Positions 33,958-42,512 of a DNA stretch of 64,000 nucleotides are shown here, piece after piece. The DNA comes from Clostridium cavendishii DSM 21758. Lineage in GTDB: Bacteria; Bacillota; Clostridia; Clostridiales; Clostridiaceae. Location: NCBI RefSeq assembly GCF_900141845.1, contig NZ_FQZB01000004.1:1-64000 (forward strand), in the 5' to 3' direction. The notes under the pieces are model-generated. The model was not told where the DNA came from, made no database searches, and saw nothing but the letters and a program-made list of their open reading frames with translations. Position numbers and translations under genes: made by a program. Positions within the stretch are counted from its first letter, which is position 1. Each line of letters starts with the position of its first letter.

Positions 33958-34860
33958 ATGGGTAAAAAAGATGAATTTTTAGATAATATAAAAAACGGAA
34001 AATCATTAAAAACTTCTTTAATTGTAAACAAAATAATTTTTAATGATTCTAATAAAGTTGTTTGTATATTAGCTGACAAAACAGGTGATATAAAAGCAAC
34101 CCTCTCTAATAAAGATGGAAATATAAAAGAAGGTACTGTGATTTATGTTGAAGGAGTCAAAGATTCGAATCTGGAAATTAAAAAGTATGAAATCCTATCT
34201 GACTATAAAATAGAGGATTATCTCCCTATAGTTAAAAGACCTATAGAAGATATTATGAACGAAATTGATTTACTTACTAAAAAATATATATTTTCTAGAG
34301 AAGGTAAAGCATTAAATGATTATTTCTTTAAAGATGAAACTTTTTTAGAAAAATTTAAGAAAGGTATAGGTGGCGTATCTATGCACCATAATTACATAGG
34401 TGGTCTTGCAGAACATACACTTGGAGTTATGTATTTAACTTCTGTTCTTTGTGAAAGATATGAATGTAAAAGAACTGAAACAGCAGTTCTTGGTGCAAAA
34501 CTTCATGATATCGGCAAAATATACGAGCTTGATTCTAATGGTTCTTTTAAATATACATTACGTGGAGAAATGGAAGGTCATATAGTTATTGGAGTTCAAC
34601 TAATAGATAGAGCTATTAACGAAAATCCAAGTTTTTATTCTGATGATTTTGTTAATAGAATAAAAGGCTGCATTGTTCAACATCACGGTAAGCTCGAATA
34701 CGGCTCTCCTAGAAATATGAAAATGGAAGAATCCTTTATAATAAATCTTGCTGATAATCTTGACGCTACTATGAATAAAATTAATCAAATAAAATCAAAA
34801 ACTCTTGAAAATGGTTGGTCTGAATATGATAAGAAATTAGAAACTAGACTTTATTTATAG
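33958..34860 (+). CDS. HD-domain 3'-5' exoribonuclease, YhaM-like
   Basis: 300 residues. An N-terminal OB-fold-like part (15-95) is followed by an HD domain: MHHNYIGGLAEHTLG, AKLHDIGKI, HHGKLEYGSP and LADNLDA carry the metal ligands in order. Bacillus YhaM degrades RNA 3'-5' and is usually about 310 residues, so this is near full length. GGAGGAA precedes the ATG. Monocistronic. Confidence 0.82.
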   Translation: MGKKDEFLDNIKNGKSLKTSLIVNKIIFNDSNKVVCILADKTGDIKATLSNKDGNIKEGTVIYVEGVKDSNLEIKKYEILSDYKIEDYLPIVKRPIEDIMNEIDLLTKKYIFSREGKALNDYFFKDETFLEKFKKGIGGVSMHHNYIGGLAEHTLGVMYLTSVLCERYECKRTETAVLGAKLHDIGKIYELDSNGSFKYTLRGEMEGHIVIGVQLIDRAINENPSFYSDDFVNRIKGCIVQHHGKLEYGSPRNMKMEESFIINLADNLDATMNKINQIKSKTLENGWSEYDKKLETRLYL

Positions 34861-34877
34861 AATCCTTATAAGCTTTA

Positions 34878-34943
34878 GGAAAAGGAGAATAATTTTTCTG
34901 TTTCAAAACATTTTCCAAGTCATCAAAAATTATTCTCTTTTCC
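34878..34943 (+). terminator. Long hairpin terminator
   Basis: GGAAAAGGAGAATAATTTTT pairs with AAAAATTATTCTCTTTTCC across a 27-base loop; between convergent yhaM-like and azoreductase genes. Confidence 0.65.
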
Positions 34944-35007
34944 CTTATATGTTATAAGAGAATTTAAATATATGATAATTATTAAAACCATTTTTAATCA
35001 GCTATTT

Positions 35008-35655
35008 TTAAACTTCAATTTTATCTATTATATCATCTATTTCTTTCTTTGCTTTTTCAATTGCAGCTATCATATCTTTTTCAGTATAACCTGTTCCATC
35101 TACTAGTAGCTTTTGGAAATTTTTAATTCCCATAAAATTCATTATGTCCTCTATATAGTTTAACCCTTTATTAGCCATTGGACCAAACATCCATGGAATA
35201 TTTCCGCCTGAAGATTGTACGTATACTACGGCTCTCTTTTTATCGTCTAGTAATCCTTTTGGTTTTCCACCAGCAAAGCTTACTGTTTTATCCACTTGAA
35301 CTATACAATCTATATATTCTTTTAATGGTGCTGGAAATGATAAACTCCACATTGGTGCTGCTATTACACATACATCTGTTTCTATAAATTGATTACATAA
35401 GCACATAATTCTATCAACTTCTTTTTTTTCTTCTGCTGATAAGCCTTGAGTATTATCTTTATTTATTGCATCATTTCTATTTTCAAAATATTGATATTTT
35501 AATCTTGGTATATGATCTTTATATAAGTCTAATTCTTCTAATTGAAATTCTGGATATTTAGTTATAAACCTATTAACAAATTCTCTTCCCACAGTTTTAC
35601 TTGAAGATAGATTTTCTGGCTTTGAATTAACGGTAATATATAATAGCTTTTTCAA
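35008..35655 (-). CDS. azoR: FMN-dependent NADH azoreductase
   Basis: About 215 residues with a flavodoxin-like fold. Marks are LLYITVNSKPENLSSSKTVG, AAPMWSLSFPAPLKEYID, SFAGGKPKGLL and QSSGG. AzoR reduces azo dyes and quinones with NADH. The frame opens at an ATG at 35673, but AAGGAG within those first codons points to the TTG at 35655, 8 bases downstream; I chose TTG. Confidence 0.85.
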   Translation of the reverse strand: MKKLLYITVNSKPENLSSSKTVGREFVNRFITKYPEFQLEELDLYKDHIPRLKYQYFENRNDAINKDNTQGLSAEEKKEVDRIMCLCNQFIETDVCVIAAPMWSLSFPAPLKEYIDCIVQVDKTVSFAGGKPKGLLDDKKRAVVYVQSSGGNIPWMFGPMANKGLNYIEDIMNFMGIKNFQKLLVDGTGYTEKDMIAAIEKAKKEIDDIIDKIEV

Positions 35656-35750
35656 ATCTAACAACTCCTTCATTTTTAATATAATTTATTACTTTCCTAA
35701 CTAAAATTATTATATCTATATTATTTATTCCCAAATTTGAAATTTATATT

Positions 35751-36431
35751 TTAATTATTTTTAGTAACAATATATATTTGCCCATCAGCTTGAACACCAA
35801 AAAAAACTACATCCTTAATATTATTAATATTTCTTATTTTCAATTGTTCAAAAATCCAATTCTCATCTTTTTTAACTTGCCTTAAATGTGATGATAATAT
35901 TTTTCCATCTAGAACAAGTTCAGCCATTATACCAGTTTTAGCTTTTTTAATATTCATATCACTTACAGTTAATTCACTCTTCTCTGCCTTTTTCAAAACA
36001 CTAAGTGTTCCATTAGGTTCTAATATTGCTATTTCAACATCAGTAATATAAAAAATATCCTTATCTCTAAGCTGCATTAATAAATCTCCAATATTATACC
36101 TAGCTTTTTTCATATTTTTATAAATAACTTTACCCTTATCTATAATCAATAATGGCTCACTGTCTACCCATAATCTTATTTTAATATTTTTCAAATTAAC
36201 TTCTGAAATTAATATTGTAAGAACACTCCATATAAAAACAGCAAACATTCCATCCAGCATATCTACATTAGGATCTATAGCAGCTTCACCAGCAATAGAT
36301 CCAATTGTTATTCCAACAATATAATCAAAATATGTTAACTGAGATATTTGTTTTCTCCCCATAATCCTTGCTAAAAAAAGTAGTATAAAATAAGTGCTAA
36401 CTGCTCTAAAAATTATACTTTTATATGACAT
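35751..36431 (-). CDS. DUF421 (YetF-like) membrane protein
   Basis: 226 residues. N-terminal three membrane helices (about 5-90), including MGRKQISQLTYFDYIVGITIGSIA, then a soluble C-terminal domain typical of YetF/YcaP family. In Bacillus some members support spore germination, but here no further context is given. AGGAGGAG precedes the ATG. Confidence 0.85.
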   Translation of the reverse strand: MSYKSIIFRAVSTYFILLFLARIMGRKQISQLTYFDYIVGITIGSIAGEAAIDPNVDMLDGMFAVFIWSVLTILISEVNLKNIKIRLWVDSEPLLIIDKGKVIYKNMKKARYNIGDLLMQLRDKDIFYITDVEIAILEPNGTLSVLKKAEKSELTVSDMNIKKAKTGIMAELVLDGKILSSHLRQVKKDENWIFEQLKIRNINNIKDVVFFGVQADGQIYIVTKNN

Positions 36432-36627
36432 AACTTAGACTCCTCCTTAGCAATTATTATTTATATTCTTTACTAATTATATTATTTTATTTATTAATTT
36501 TATTTAATTTAATATTCCTTATAGCTTTAAATCGTCTCCTTTAAAATACTTGCTTTATTTCTAAGCTAATGCTTAAATAATAAATAGGTATTTCTAATTT
36601 TTTAAAATATATTAGGAGAATTTTTAA

Positions 36628-37044
36628 ATGTCAAATTTTAAATTATTTCTAAAAAATAATTTTATATTAATAATCTGTATAGCACTATTTATCATACTTA
36701 CCAAAGGAATGTGTATTATAAAAGCTATAACAGGCATACCATGCCCTGGCTGTGGACTTACAAGAGCTCACTTGGCTTTATTAAGATTAGATTTTAAGAC
36801 TGCTTTTCATTATCATCCACTTTTCTTTATAGTTATTCCATTTATAATTTTTTTAATAAGTGCAGACAAGCCTTTATTAGGTAGTAAACGAAATGAACTA
36901 TTTTTATATACTTTAATTGCTAGCTTATTTATAGGTGTGTATATTTATAGAATGTATACTTTATTTCCTACTACAGCTCCTATGAATGTTGATGATAATT
37001 CTATTTCTATGGAACTTCTAAAACTTATAAAATTAATAATTTAA
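36628..37044 (+). CDS. DUF2752 membrane protein
   Basis: 138 residues with three to four membrane spans. The family mark GIPCPGCGLTRAHLALLRLD is present at about 36-55; the CPxCG pair suggests a metal- or disulfide-related role, though none is established. AGGAG precedes the ATG. Confidence 0.85.
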   Translation: MSNFKLFLKNNFILIICIALFIILTKGMCIIKAITGIPCPGCGLTRAHLALLRLDFKTAFHYHPLFFIVIPFIIFLISADKPLLGSKRNELFLYTLIASLFIGVYIYRMYTLFPTTAPMNVDDNSISMELLKLIKLII

Positions 37045-37143
37045 TTGATTTATAGCATTATTAATTTTATAATTAATGTAAACATTTTTTTATCAAATAA
37101 AATAATAATTCAAAATAAATTTTAACTAAGGAAGGAGACAACT

Positions 37144-37644
37144 ATGTTTTCAGCTAATTACTTTATAGAAAAACTTGACATGATTAAACATCCAGAAGGA
37201 GGATATTATAAAGAGAGTTTTGCATCCTCTGAAAATATTACTTCTAATGATTTAAGAACAAAATTTGAAGGTGAAAGAATTCTTTGGACCAGTATATACT
37301 TTTTACTTAGAGATGGTGAAGTTTCTAATTTTCATCGTCTTAAATCAGATGAAATGTGGTACTATCACTCAGGTTCTGCTCTTACAATTTATATGATAAG
37401 TCCAGAAGGCGAACTTACTACAGCGCAACTTGGTTTAGATATTGAAAAAGGTGAAGTCCCTCAATTTCTAGTTCCTAAGAATTATATCTTTGGTTCTGCT
37501 ATGAATAACCCTGGATATGCATTAGTTGGCTGTATGGTTTCACCAGGATTTGAATTTAAAGATTTTGAACTTTTTGAAAGAAATAATCTTTTAAATGACT
37601 ATCCTGAACATAAAGATATTATATTGAAGCTTACAAGAGAATAA
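37144..37644 (+). CDS. Cupin-domain protein (DUF985)
   Basis: 166 residues of the Cupin_5 / DUF985 type: HPEGGYYKE near residue 17, FHRLKSDEMWYYHSG (metal-type cupin core), and VGCMVSPGFEF near the end. Related proteins are sugar-epimerase-like cupins with no firm activity. AAGGAGAC precedes the ATG. Confidence 0.88.
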   Translation: MFSANYFIEKLDMIKHPEGGYYKESFASSENITSNDLRTKFEGERILWTSIYFLLRDGEVSNFHRLKSDEMWYYHSGSALTIYMISPEGELTTAQLGLDIEKGEVPQFLVPKNYIFGSAMNNPGYALVGCMVSPGFEFKDFELFERNNLLNDYPEHKDIILKLTRE

Positions 37645-37727
37645 AAAACATGTAACTTTTCTTACTTAATATATATTCCTTATTCGTGTTTTAAAATTTT
37701 CTATAAAATATCTCGATTTTAGAATAC

Positions 37728-37824
37728 AAAAAGCCTTGGTTATTGATATACTTCCCTTATGGTGGACAGTTTAAATAATAAAAACTGTTACTAAGGGATT
37801 AGCACATCATATTCCAAGGCTTTT
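37728..37824. terminator. Complex nested hairpin between convergent genes
   Basis: Outer stem AAAAGCCTTGG / CCAAGGCTTTT, middle stem CCCTTA / TAAGGG, inner stem ACAGTTT / AAACTGT. It spans 97 bases and resembles the design of the 9180-9279 element. T tracts on both sides suit bidirectional termination. Confidence 0.6.
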
Positions 37825-37845
37825 ACTAGTTTATTTATTTATTTC

Positions 37846-39117
37846 TTATTCTTCTAGTATAGCTACTAAATTCTCATCCTGAGCTTTTAATACTTTAAAT
37901 GATATTAAAGCAATAGTAGTTAATATGGCAGCTGAGACCACAAATATATAAAAAGTTATCACTTTATCAAATAAAACTCCATAAATTACTTGTCCAAAAG
38001 GCATAGCTATTATTGCAATAGTTCCACCAGTGGCCATAACCCTACCTAACATATTGTTAGGTGTTAATTTCTGCATCATAGTTCCCATAGATATATTTAT
38101 AAAAGTTGCTATTATAGTAAATGTAGTAAGTATTAATAAAAATAATATCCACGTAACAAATAAGTTGTTTACAACACTTATGATATTACTATTTACTACT
38201 ATCCCCACAAGGAATAATAAAATTCCACAACCCAATATAACTAAACTAAATAATCTTTCAAGACTTATTTTTTTAGCTATCATAGGTGATAATAAAGCAC
38301 CTATTAATGAGCCAAATACCATAGCTGTTTCAGTTAATCCAAACTGCATATCTGATATTTTAAGTACTATTTTACATATAAAAGGTATCCCTACACTCAT
38401 AGAACCTCCAAGAACACCATTTATAAAAAAACAAAAAATCATAATATATTTCAAAAAGTTATTTCCTACTATAAAATCAAACCCTATTTTAAAATCATTA
38501 AAAAATTCTTTATAAACATTCCCCTCCAACTTTTTAACTTCAGTCTTAAGATTAATCATAGCTTCCATAATAGATGCTATGATAAAGCTTATAGCATTCA
38601 AAAGTAATATAATCTTTATTCCAAATATCCCATATATGGCGGCCGCTATAGCTGGAGCTATTAGTCCACCTAATGTAGTTACTGTACTATCTATAGAATT
38701 TGCCTTAACTAAAAGTTCTTTTTCTACTAAGCTTGGTATAGCTGCTCCTGCTGCAGGGTTATAAAGTGCCTGACATATAGATCCTAAAATAACTGCTATA
38801 TAAATATGTGTTAAATTTATAGTCGATATAAATGCTATTACTGATAAAGTAGTAAATAAAATAGCCATTGCACTATCAATATATACCATGATTTTCTTTC
38901 TATCTAACCAGTCTGCTAAAACTCCACAAACAGGCGTTAAAATAATTTGAGGTATAATACCTACTATAAGAATGGATGCAAATTTACTTCCAGAACCAGT
39001 TATAGTTAAAACATATAATGCAAAAGCGAAACTGTTCATTCTTGTTCCTATAAATGATATAACTTTACCTATTATAAGTAAAATAAAGTCCTTGTTTTTA
39101 ATTAAATTCTTTTCCAT
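37846..39117 (-). CDS. MFS transporter
   Basis: About 423 residues with twelve hydrophobic spans and the MFS loop GVLADWLDRKKIM between TM2 and TM3. It is of the drug-exporter type common in clostridia, with no known substrate. The frame extends to 39138; GGGGG lies 4 bases before the ATG at 39117, which is preferred. Confidence 0.85.
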   Translation of the reverse strand: MEKNLIKNKDFILLIIGKVISFIGTRMNSFAFALYVLTITGSGSKFASILIVGIIPQIILTPVCGVLADWLDRKKIMVYIDSAMAILFTTLSVIAFISTINLTHIYIAVILGSICQALYNPAAGAAIPSLVEKELLVKANSIDSTVTTLGGLIAPAIAAAIYGIFGIKIILLLNAISFIIASIMEAMINLKTEVKKLEGNVYKEFFNDFKIGFDFIVGNNFLKYIMIFCFFINGVLGGSMSVGIPFICKIVLKISDMQFGLTETAMVFGSLIGALLSPMIAKKISLERLFSLVILGCGILLFLVGIVVNSNIISVVNNLFVTWILFLLILTTFTIIATFINISMGTMMQKLTPNNMLGRVMATGGTIAIIAMPFGQVIYGVLFDKVITFYIFVVSAAILTTIALISFKVLKAQDENLVAILEE

Positions 39118-39215
39118 TTTACCCCCAAATAAAACCAAATTATCCCATGTTGTAAATAATTATAGCATACTTTAATATAAGAATCATCTATTTATTAACT
39201 CTAAACCAATAATAC

Positions 39216-39935
39216 CTACGCAATAAAATCATAAGTTTCTTTTAGATTCTTTAAATTAATATATATTATAGTTGTGGCTATTACTATTACTTGTCCTAAT
39301 AAAGAAGAAATTAATGAACCTATTATTATTATAGGTGAAAAACTTACAACTAGAACATTCATCCCCATAGTTATTAATATCTCTATAAGGCAAATAATAA
39401 TCCCTAGTAAAAAGAGTTTTACAAACACATCCCATTTTTCTCCATCTAGTAAGTTTTTACTTTTCTGCAATGATTTTAATGCCTCACTATTTTCTAAAAC
39501 TATAAATTGTAAAGATAAACTTAAAGCTATACATGCTATTATACCAGGTATTATAAGTAAAAATGTAAAAACTGCTATTATTATAATACCTAATATACTA
39601 GCTATTATTGTAGAAACACTTTTAGGTAATGTATCTCTTATAGCCTTCTCCCACCCTATTTTGTTTCCTTTTATACTTTCGCTAACTAATTTTATTATAG
39701 CCATTGAGCCTATTGAAACAAATAACATTGTTAAAAAACTCACAAAACCTCCATTGTAACTTTTAAAAATACTATCATGTATAACATCCTTTTCTTCCAT
39801 AAAATTAGCTATAGCAGTTGGTATCCCAAAAACCAAAGTTATTAAAAATATATCCTTTATATTTCTAAAAAATTCTTTAAAACTTAAAAATATTATTTCA
39901 TCTACTTTAATCCTTCTATTAACTAAATCAATCAT
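39216..39935 (-). CDS. Multi-pass membrane protein of unknown function
   Basis: About 239 residues with roughly six hydrophobic spans in the C-terminal three quarters. LLIIPGIIACIALSLSLQFIVLE recalls the membrane domain seen in YciC/DUF975-like and glycerophosphodiesterase-linked proteins. The frame begins at a TTG at 39950, but TTGGAGGGG is the ribosome binding site for the ATG at 39935. Confidence 0.65.
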   Translation of the reverse strand: MIDLVNRRIKVDEIIFLSFKEFFRNIKDIFLITLVFGIPTAIANFMEEKDVIHDSIFKSYNGGFVSFLTMLFVSIGSMAIIKLVSESIKGNKIGWEKAIRDTLPKSVSTIIASILGIIIIAVFTFLLIIPGIIACIALSLSLQFIVLENSEALKSLQKSKNLLDGEKWDVFVKLFLLGIIICLIEILITMGMNVLVVSFSPIIIIGSLISSLLGQVIVIATTIIYINLKNLKETYDFIA

Positions 39936-40120
39936 TTTTTTCCCCTCCAAAAACTAATTGTTTTATTTCTTTTAATGTATTTATTATATCATAATAAGTT
40001 ATTATATACCATATTATTTCGCAAGATATACCATTTACCTTGTGAACTATACACTTTATCTTCTTAAATGTCGTTTAAGAAAGGTTTAAATTCTTAGATT
40101 TAATTATTCTAGATAAAAAA

Positions 40121-40150
40121 ATTAAGCCATATTAAAAATATAGCTTAATT
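40121..40150 (-). terminator. Terminator of the two-component operon
   Basis: AATTAAGC / GCTTAATT-type hairpin; on the minus strand it runs into TTTTTTTATC. Confidence 0.7.
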
Positions 40151-40213
40151 TATATAACTCATCTAATATACTAATTGTTACTTTATTCAATTAGTATTTA
40201 GTTTATTATTCCT

Positions 40214-41593
40214 CTACAATTCAAACTTTGGTATAAATAAACTTACACCCAAAGCTTCTTCCTTTAATTCAGTTTTTATATACCCTTTATGTAAATTCAT
40301 TATTTCCTTAGTTATAGAAAGGCCTAATCCACTACCCTCTACACCTCTAGATTTATCTATTTTATATAATCTTTCAAAAATTTTAGTAGCTTCATCCTTA
40401 CTCATTTTCTGCTTAGGAATATTAATAACTTCTATAATTACATAATTTAATTTATTTATATTTTTTGCTTTTAAATTTATTTGAACTACAGTTCCTCTTT
40501 TTGAATACTTATAAGCATTTGATATTAAGTTATTTATAGCCCTCTCTAAAAGCTCCCCATCACCATTTATATAATAAGCTTCTTCTGATAAAGACAACTT
40601 CAACTCTAACTCTTTTTCTGAAAATCTATCTTTTTCTTCAAAGAAAATTTGTCTTAGTATTTCTTGTGCATATATATTGGTAAAATTTAAACCTACATCA
40701 TTAGACGATAATTTTGAATAGTCAAAAAAATCGTCTAATAACCCCTTTAGATATACACTCTTCCTATTTATTATACTTAAATAACTATTAAGCTCCTCTA
40801 TTGAATTATATTTTTTCTCTTCTATAGTTTTCAAATAGCCTAAAATAGTAGTTAAAGGGGTTCTTAAATCATGAGAAATATTAGTTATAAATTCTTTCTT
40901 TTTAGAATCCTCTTCCTCTAACTGAACTGCCATAAAATTTATAGCTTCTGCTAATTCTCTAAGTTCATTTCTATATTTTAAAGGAACTCTTTCAGAAAAA
41001 TTTCCTCCAGCTATTACTTTTATAGACTTGTTCATTTTAGAAATATAGGAAACTCTTCCCCAAATCAATATGCAAAATATAGCTATTGCTATAATTAATA
41101 TTAATAATACAGCTGGTAAATCTCCGCCACCTCCAGCATACTGCATCAAATCATAAAACAAATATTTTTCATCATCTATTTTTATAATACCTTGTCCCCT
41201 AAATCTCTTTCTATCATAATTCTCACCAACTTCATATATATTTATTTCTTTCAAATTTGATATATCTATACTGCTAATGTTTCTATGGGTACCATATAAA
41301 ACATTTCCCTTATAATCTAAAACGTATAAATCACCATTCCCACCATTCATATTAAGCATTTCGTTAAGTCTATGCTCATCAAGTGTTTGCTTTTCAAGAT
41401 TCTTTTTCAGCTTTTTTACTACTTCTTTAGCATTTTCTTCTCTATCTCTTTGAATTTCTCCTTCTGATCTATTTGTTTTAATAGTTTCTGCCATGAAAAT
41501 ACCAATAAAAAATGAAAGCGCAATAGATATTATCACAAAAATTACAATTTCACCTTTTAATTTAAATATCTTTTTCTTAAATATCTTTTTCAA
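40214..41593 (-). CDS. Sensor histidine kinase (HAMP)
   Basis: 459 residues. TM1 about 15-36, an extracellular sensor of roughly 120 residues, TM2 about 160-178, HAMP 180-230, H-box ISHDLRTPL with His241, N-box INNLISNAYKYS and G-box GSGLGLSITKEI. Its start overlaps the regulator stop by 17 bases. It is the partner of the regulator at 41577-42272 and lies beside an ABC exporter, which it probably controls. Confidence 0.92.
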   Translation of the reverse strand: MKKIFKKKIFKLKGEIVIFVIISIALSFFIGIFMAETIKTNRSEGEIQRDREENAKEVVKKLKKNLEKQTLDEHRLNEMLNMNGGNGDLYVLDYKGNVLYGTHRNISSIDISNLKEINIYEVGENYDRKRFRGQGIIKIDDEKYLFYDLMQYAGGGGDLPAVLLILIIAIAIFCILIWGRVSYISKMNKSIKVIAGGNFSERVPLKYRNELRELAEAINFMAVQLEEEDSKKKEFITNISHDLRTPLTTILGYLKTIEEKKYNSIEELNSYLSIINRKSVYLKGLLDDFFDYSKLSSNDVGLNFTNIYAQEILRQIFFEEKDRFSEKELELKLSLSEEAYYINGDGELLERAINNLISNAYKYSKRGTVVQINLKAKNINKLNYVIIEVINIPKQKMSKDEATKIFERLYKIDKSRGVEGSGLGLSITKEIMNLHKGYIKTELKEEALGVSLFIPKFEL

Positions 41594-42272
41594 CTTTATA
41601 GCCTACTCCCCATACAGTTTTTATATATTTCCCTTCTTTTGCATTATCACCTAGTTTTTCTCTCAAATTTCTTATATGAGTTAATATAGAATTATCATTT
41701 TCTATAAAAGTTTCTCCCCATAAATTTTCATATATAAGCTTTGTTGAATACACACGGCCCTTATTTGATGCTAGAAGGCATAGAATCTCAAATTCCTTTT
41801 TAGTAAGCTTTAAATCTTCACCTAACTTTAAAACTCTAAATTCATCCCTAATTATCTCTAAATCTTTAATTATAATCTTGTCCTCATTTTCAATCTTATT
41901 ATTTGCTATACTATTTATTCTCTTTAAAACAGCTCTTATTCTAAATGTAAGCTCAGTCAGATCAAAAGGCTTTACTACATAGTCATCACAACCCTTCATA
42001 AAGCCTAATACTTTATCCATTTGTTCACCTTTAGCAGTTAATAATATTACAGGAATATTAGAAAAATCTCTAAGTTTTGAAAGCATAGTATATCCATCCA
42101 TATTTGGCATCATTACATCTAATAAAATTATCTTAGGCATAAACCCCGTTACGCTTTTTAACCCTTCTATTCCATCATGTGCTATTTCTATCTCGTATCC
42201 TTCCTTTGTTAAGTAATTCTTAAGCATAAAAGCTATATCCTTATCATCATCTACTACTAATATTTTCTCCAT
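41577..42272 (-). CDS. OmpR-family response regulator
   Basis: 231 residues: receiver with VVDDDKD pocket, phospho-acceptor Asp52 and Lys of KPFDL; winged helix from about 130 with TKKEFEILCLL and THIRNLREKL. AGAGGAG precedes the ATG. A hairpin sits in its leader (42298-42328). Confidence 0.93.
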   Translation of the reverse strand: MEKILVVDDDKDIAFMLKNYLTKEGYEIEIAHDGIEGLKSVTGFMPKIILLDVMMPNMDGYTMLSKLRDFSNIPVILLTAKGEQMDKVLGFMKGCDDYVVKPFDLTELTFRIRAVLKRINSIANNKIENEDKIIIKDLEIIRDEFRVLKLGEDLKLTKKEFEILCLLASNKGRVYSTKLIYENLWGETFIENDNSILTHIRNLREKLGDNAKEGKYIKTVWGVGYKVEKDI

Positions 42273-42297
42273 TTACTAAACTCCTCTATCTATAACA

Positions 42298-42328
42298 TAG
42301 CCACTTTCTTACCTATTGAAAGTGGCTA
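42298..42328 (-). terminator. Hairpin between the ABC operon and the regulator gene
   Basis: TAGCCACTTTC / GAAAGTGGCTA with a 9-base loop. The T tract is weak, so it may be a partial terminator of the upstream ABC operon or a leader hairpin of the regulator. Confidence 0.45.
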
Positions 42329-42512
42329 TATTAGCTTAAACCATTAATTCTCTTTTATTTATCATATTTCCATTATAACACATATAATATTTATTTTATT
42401 AAGTTGAATTCTAAATCTTTAATTTAATTAGTATTCAAATTTTAGTTTTTTAATTTAAATCTATTCTATAAAAACATTAATATAAATTAATATTAATGAG
42501 TATTTATTATAG

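Noticed and set aside
38030..38515. Plus-strand open frame of 161 codons
   Set aside because: It lies opposite the well-supported MFS gene, has no ribosome binding site, and reads as the low-complexity antisense of membrane helices.
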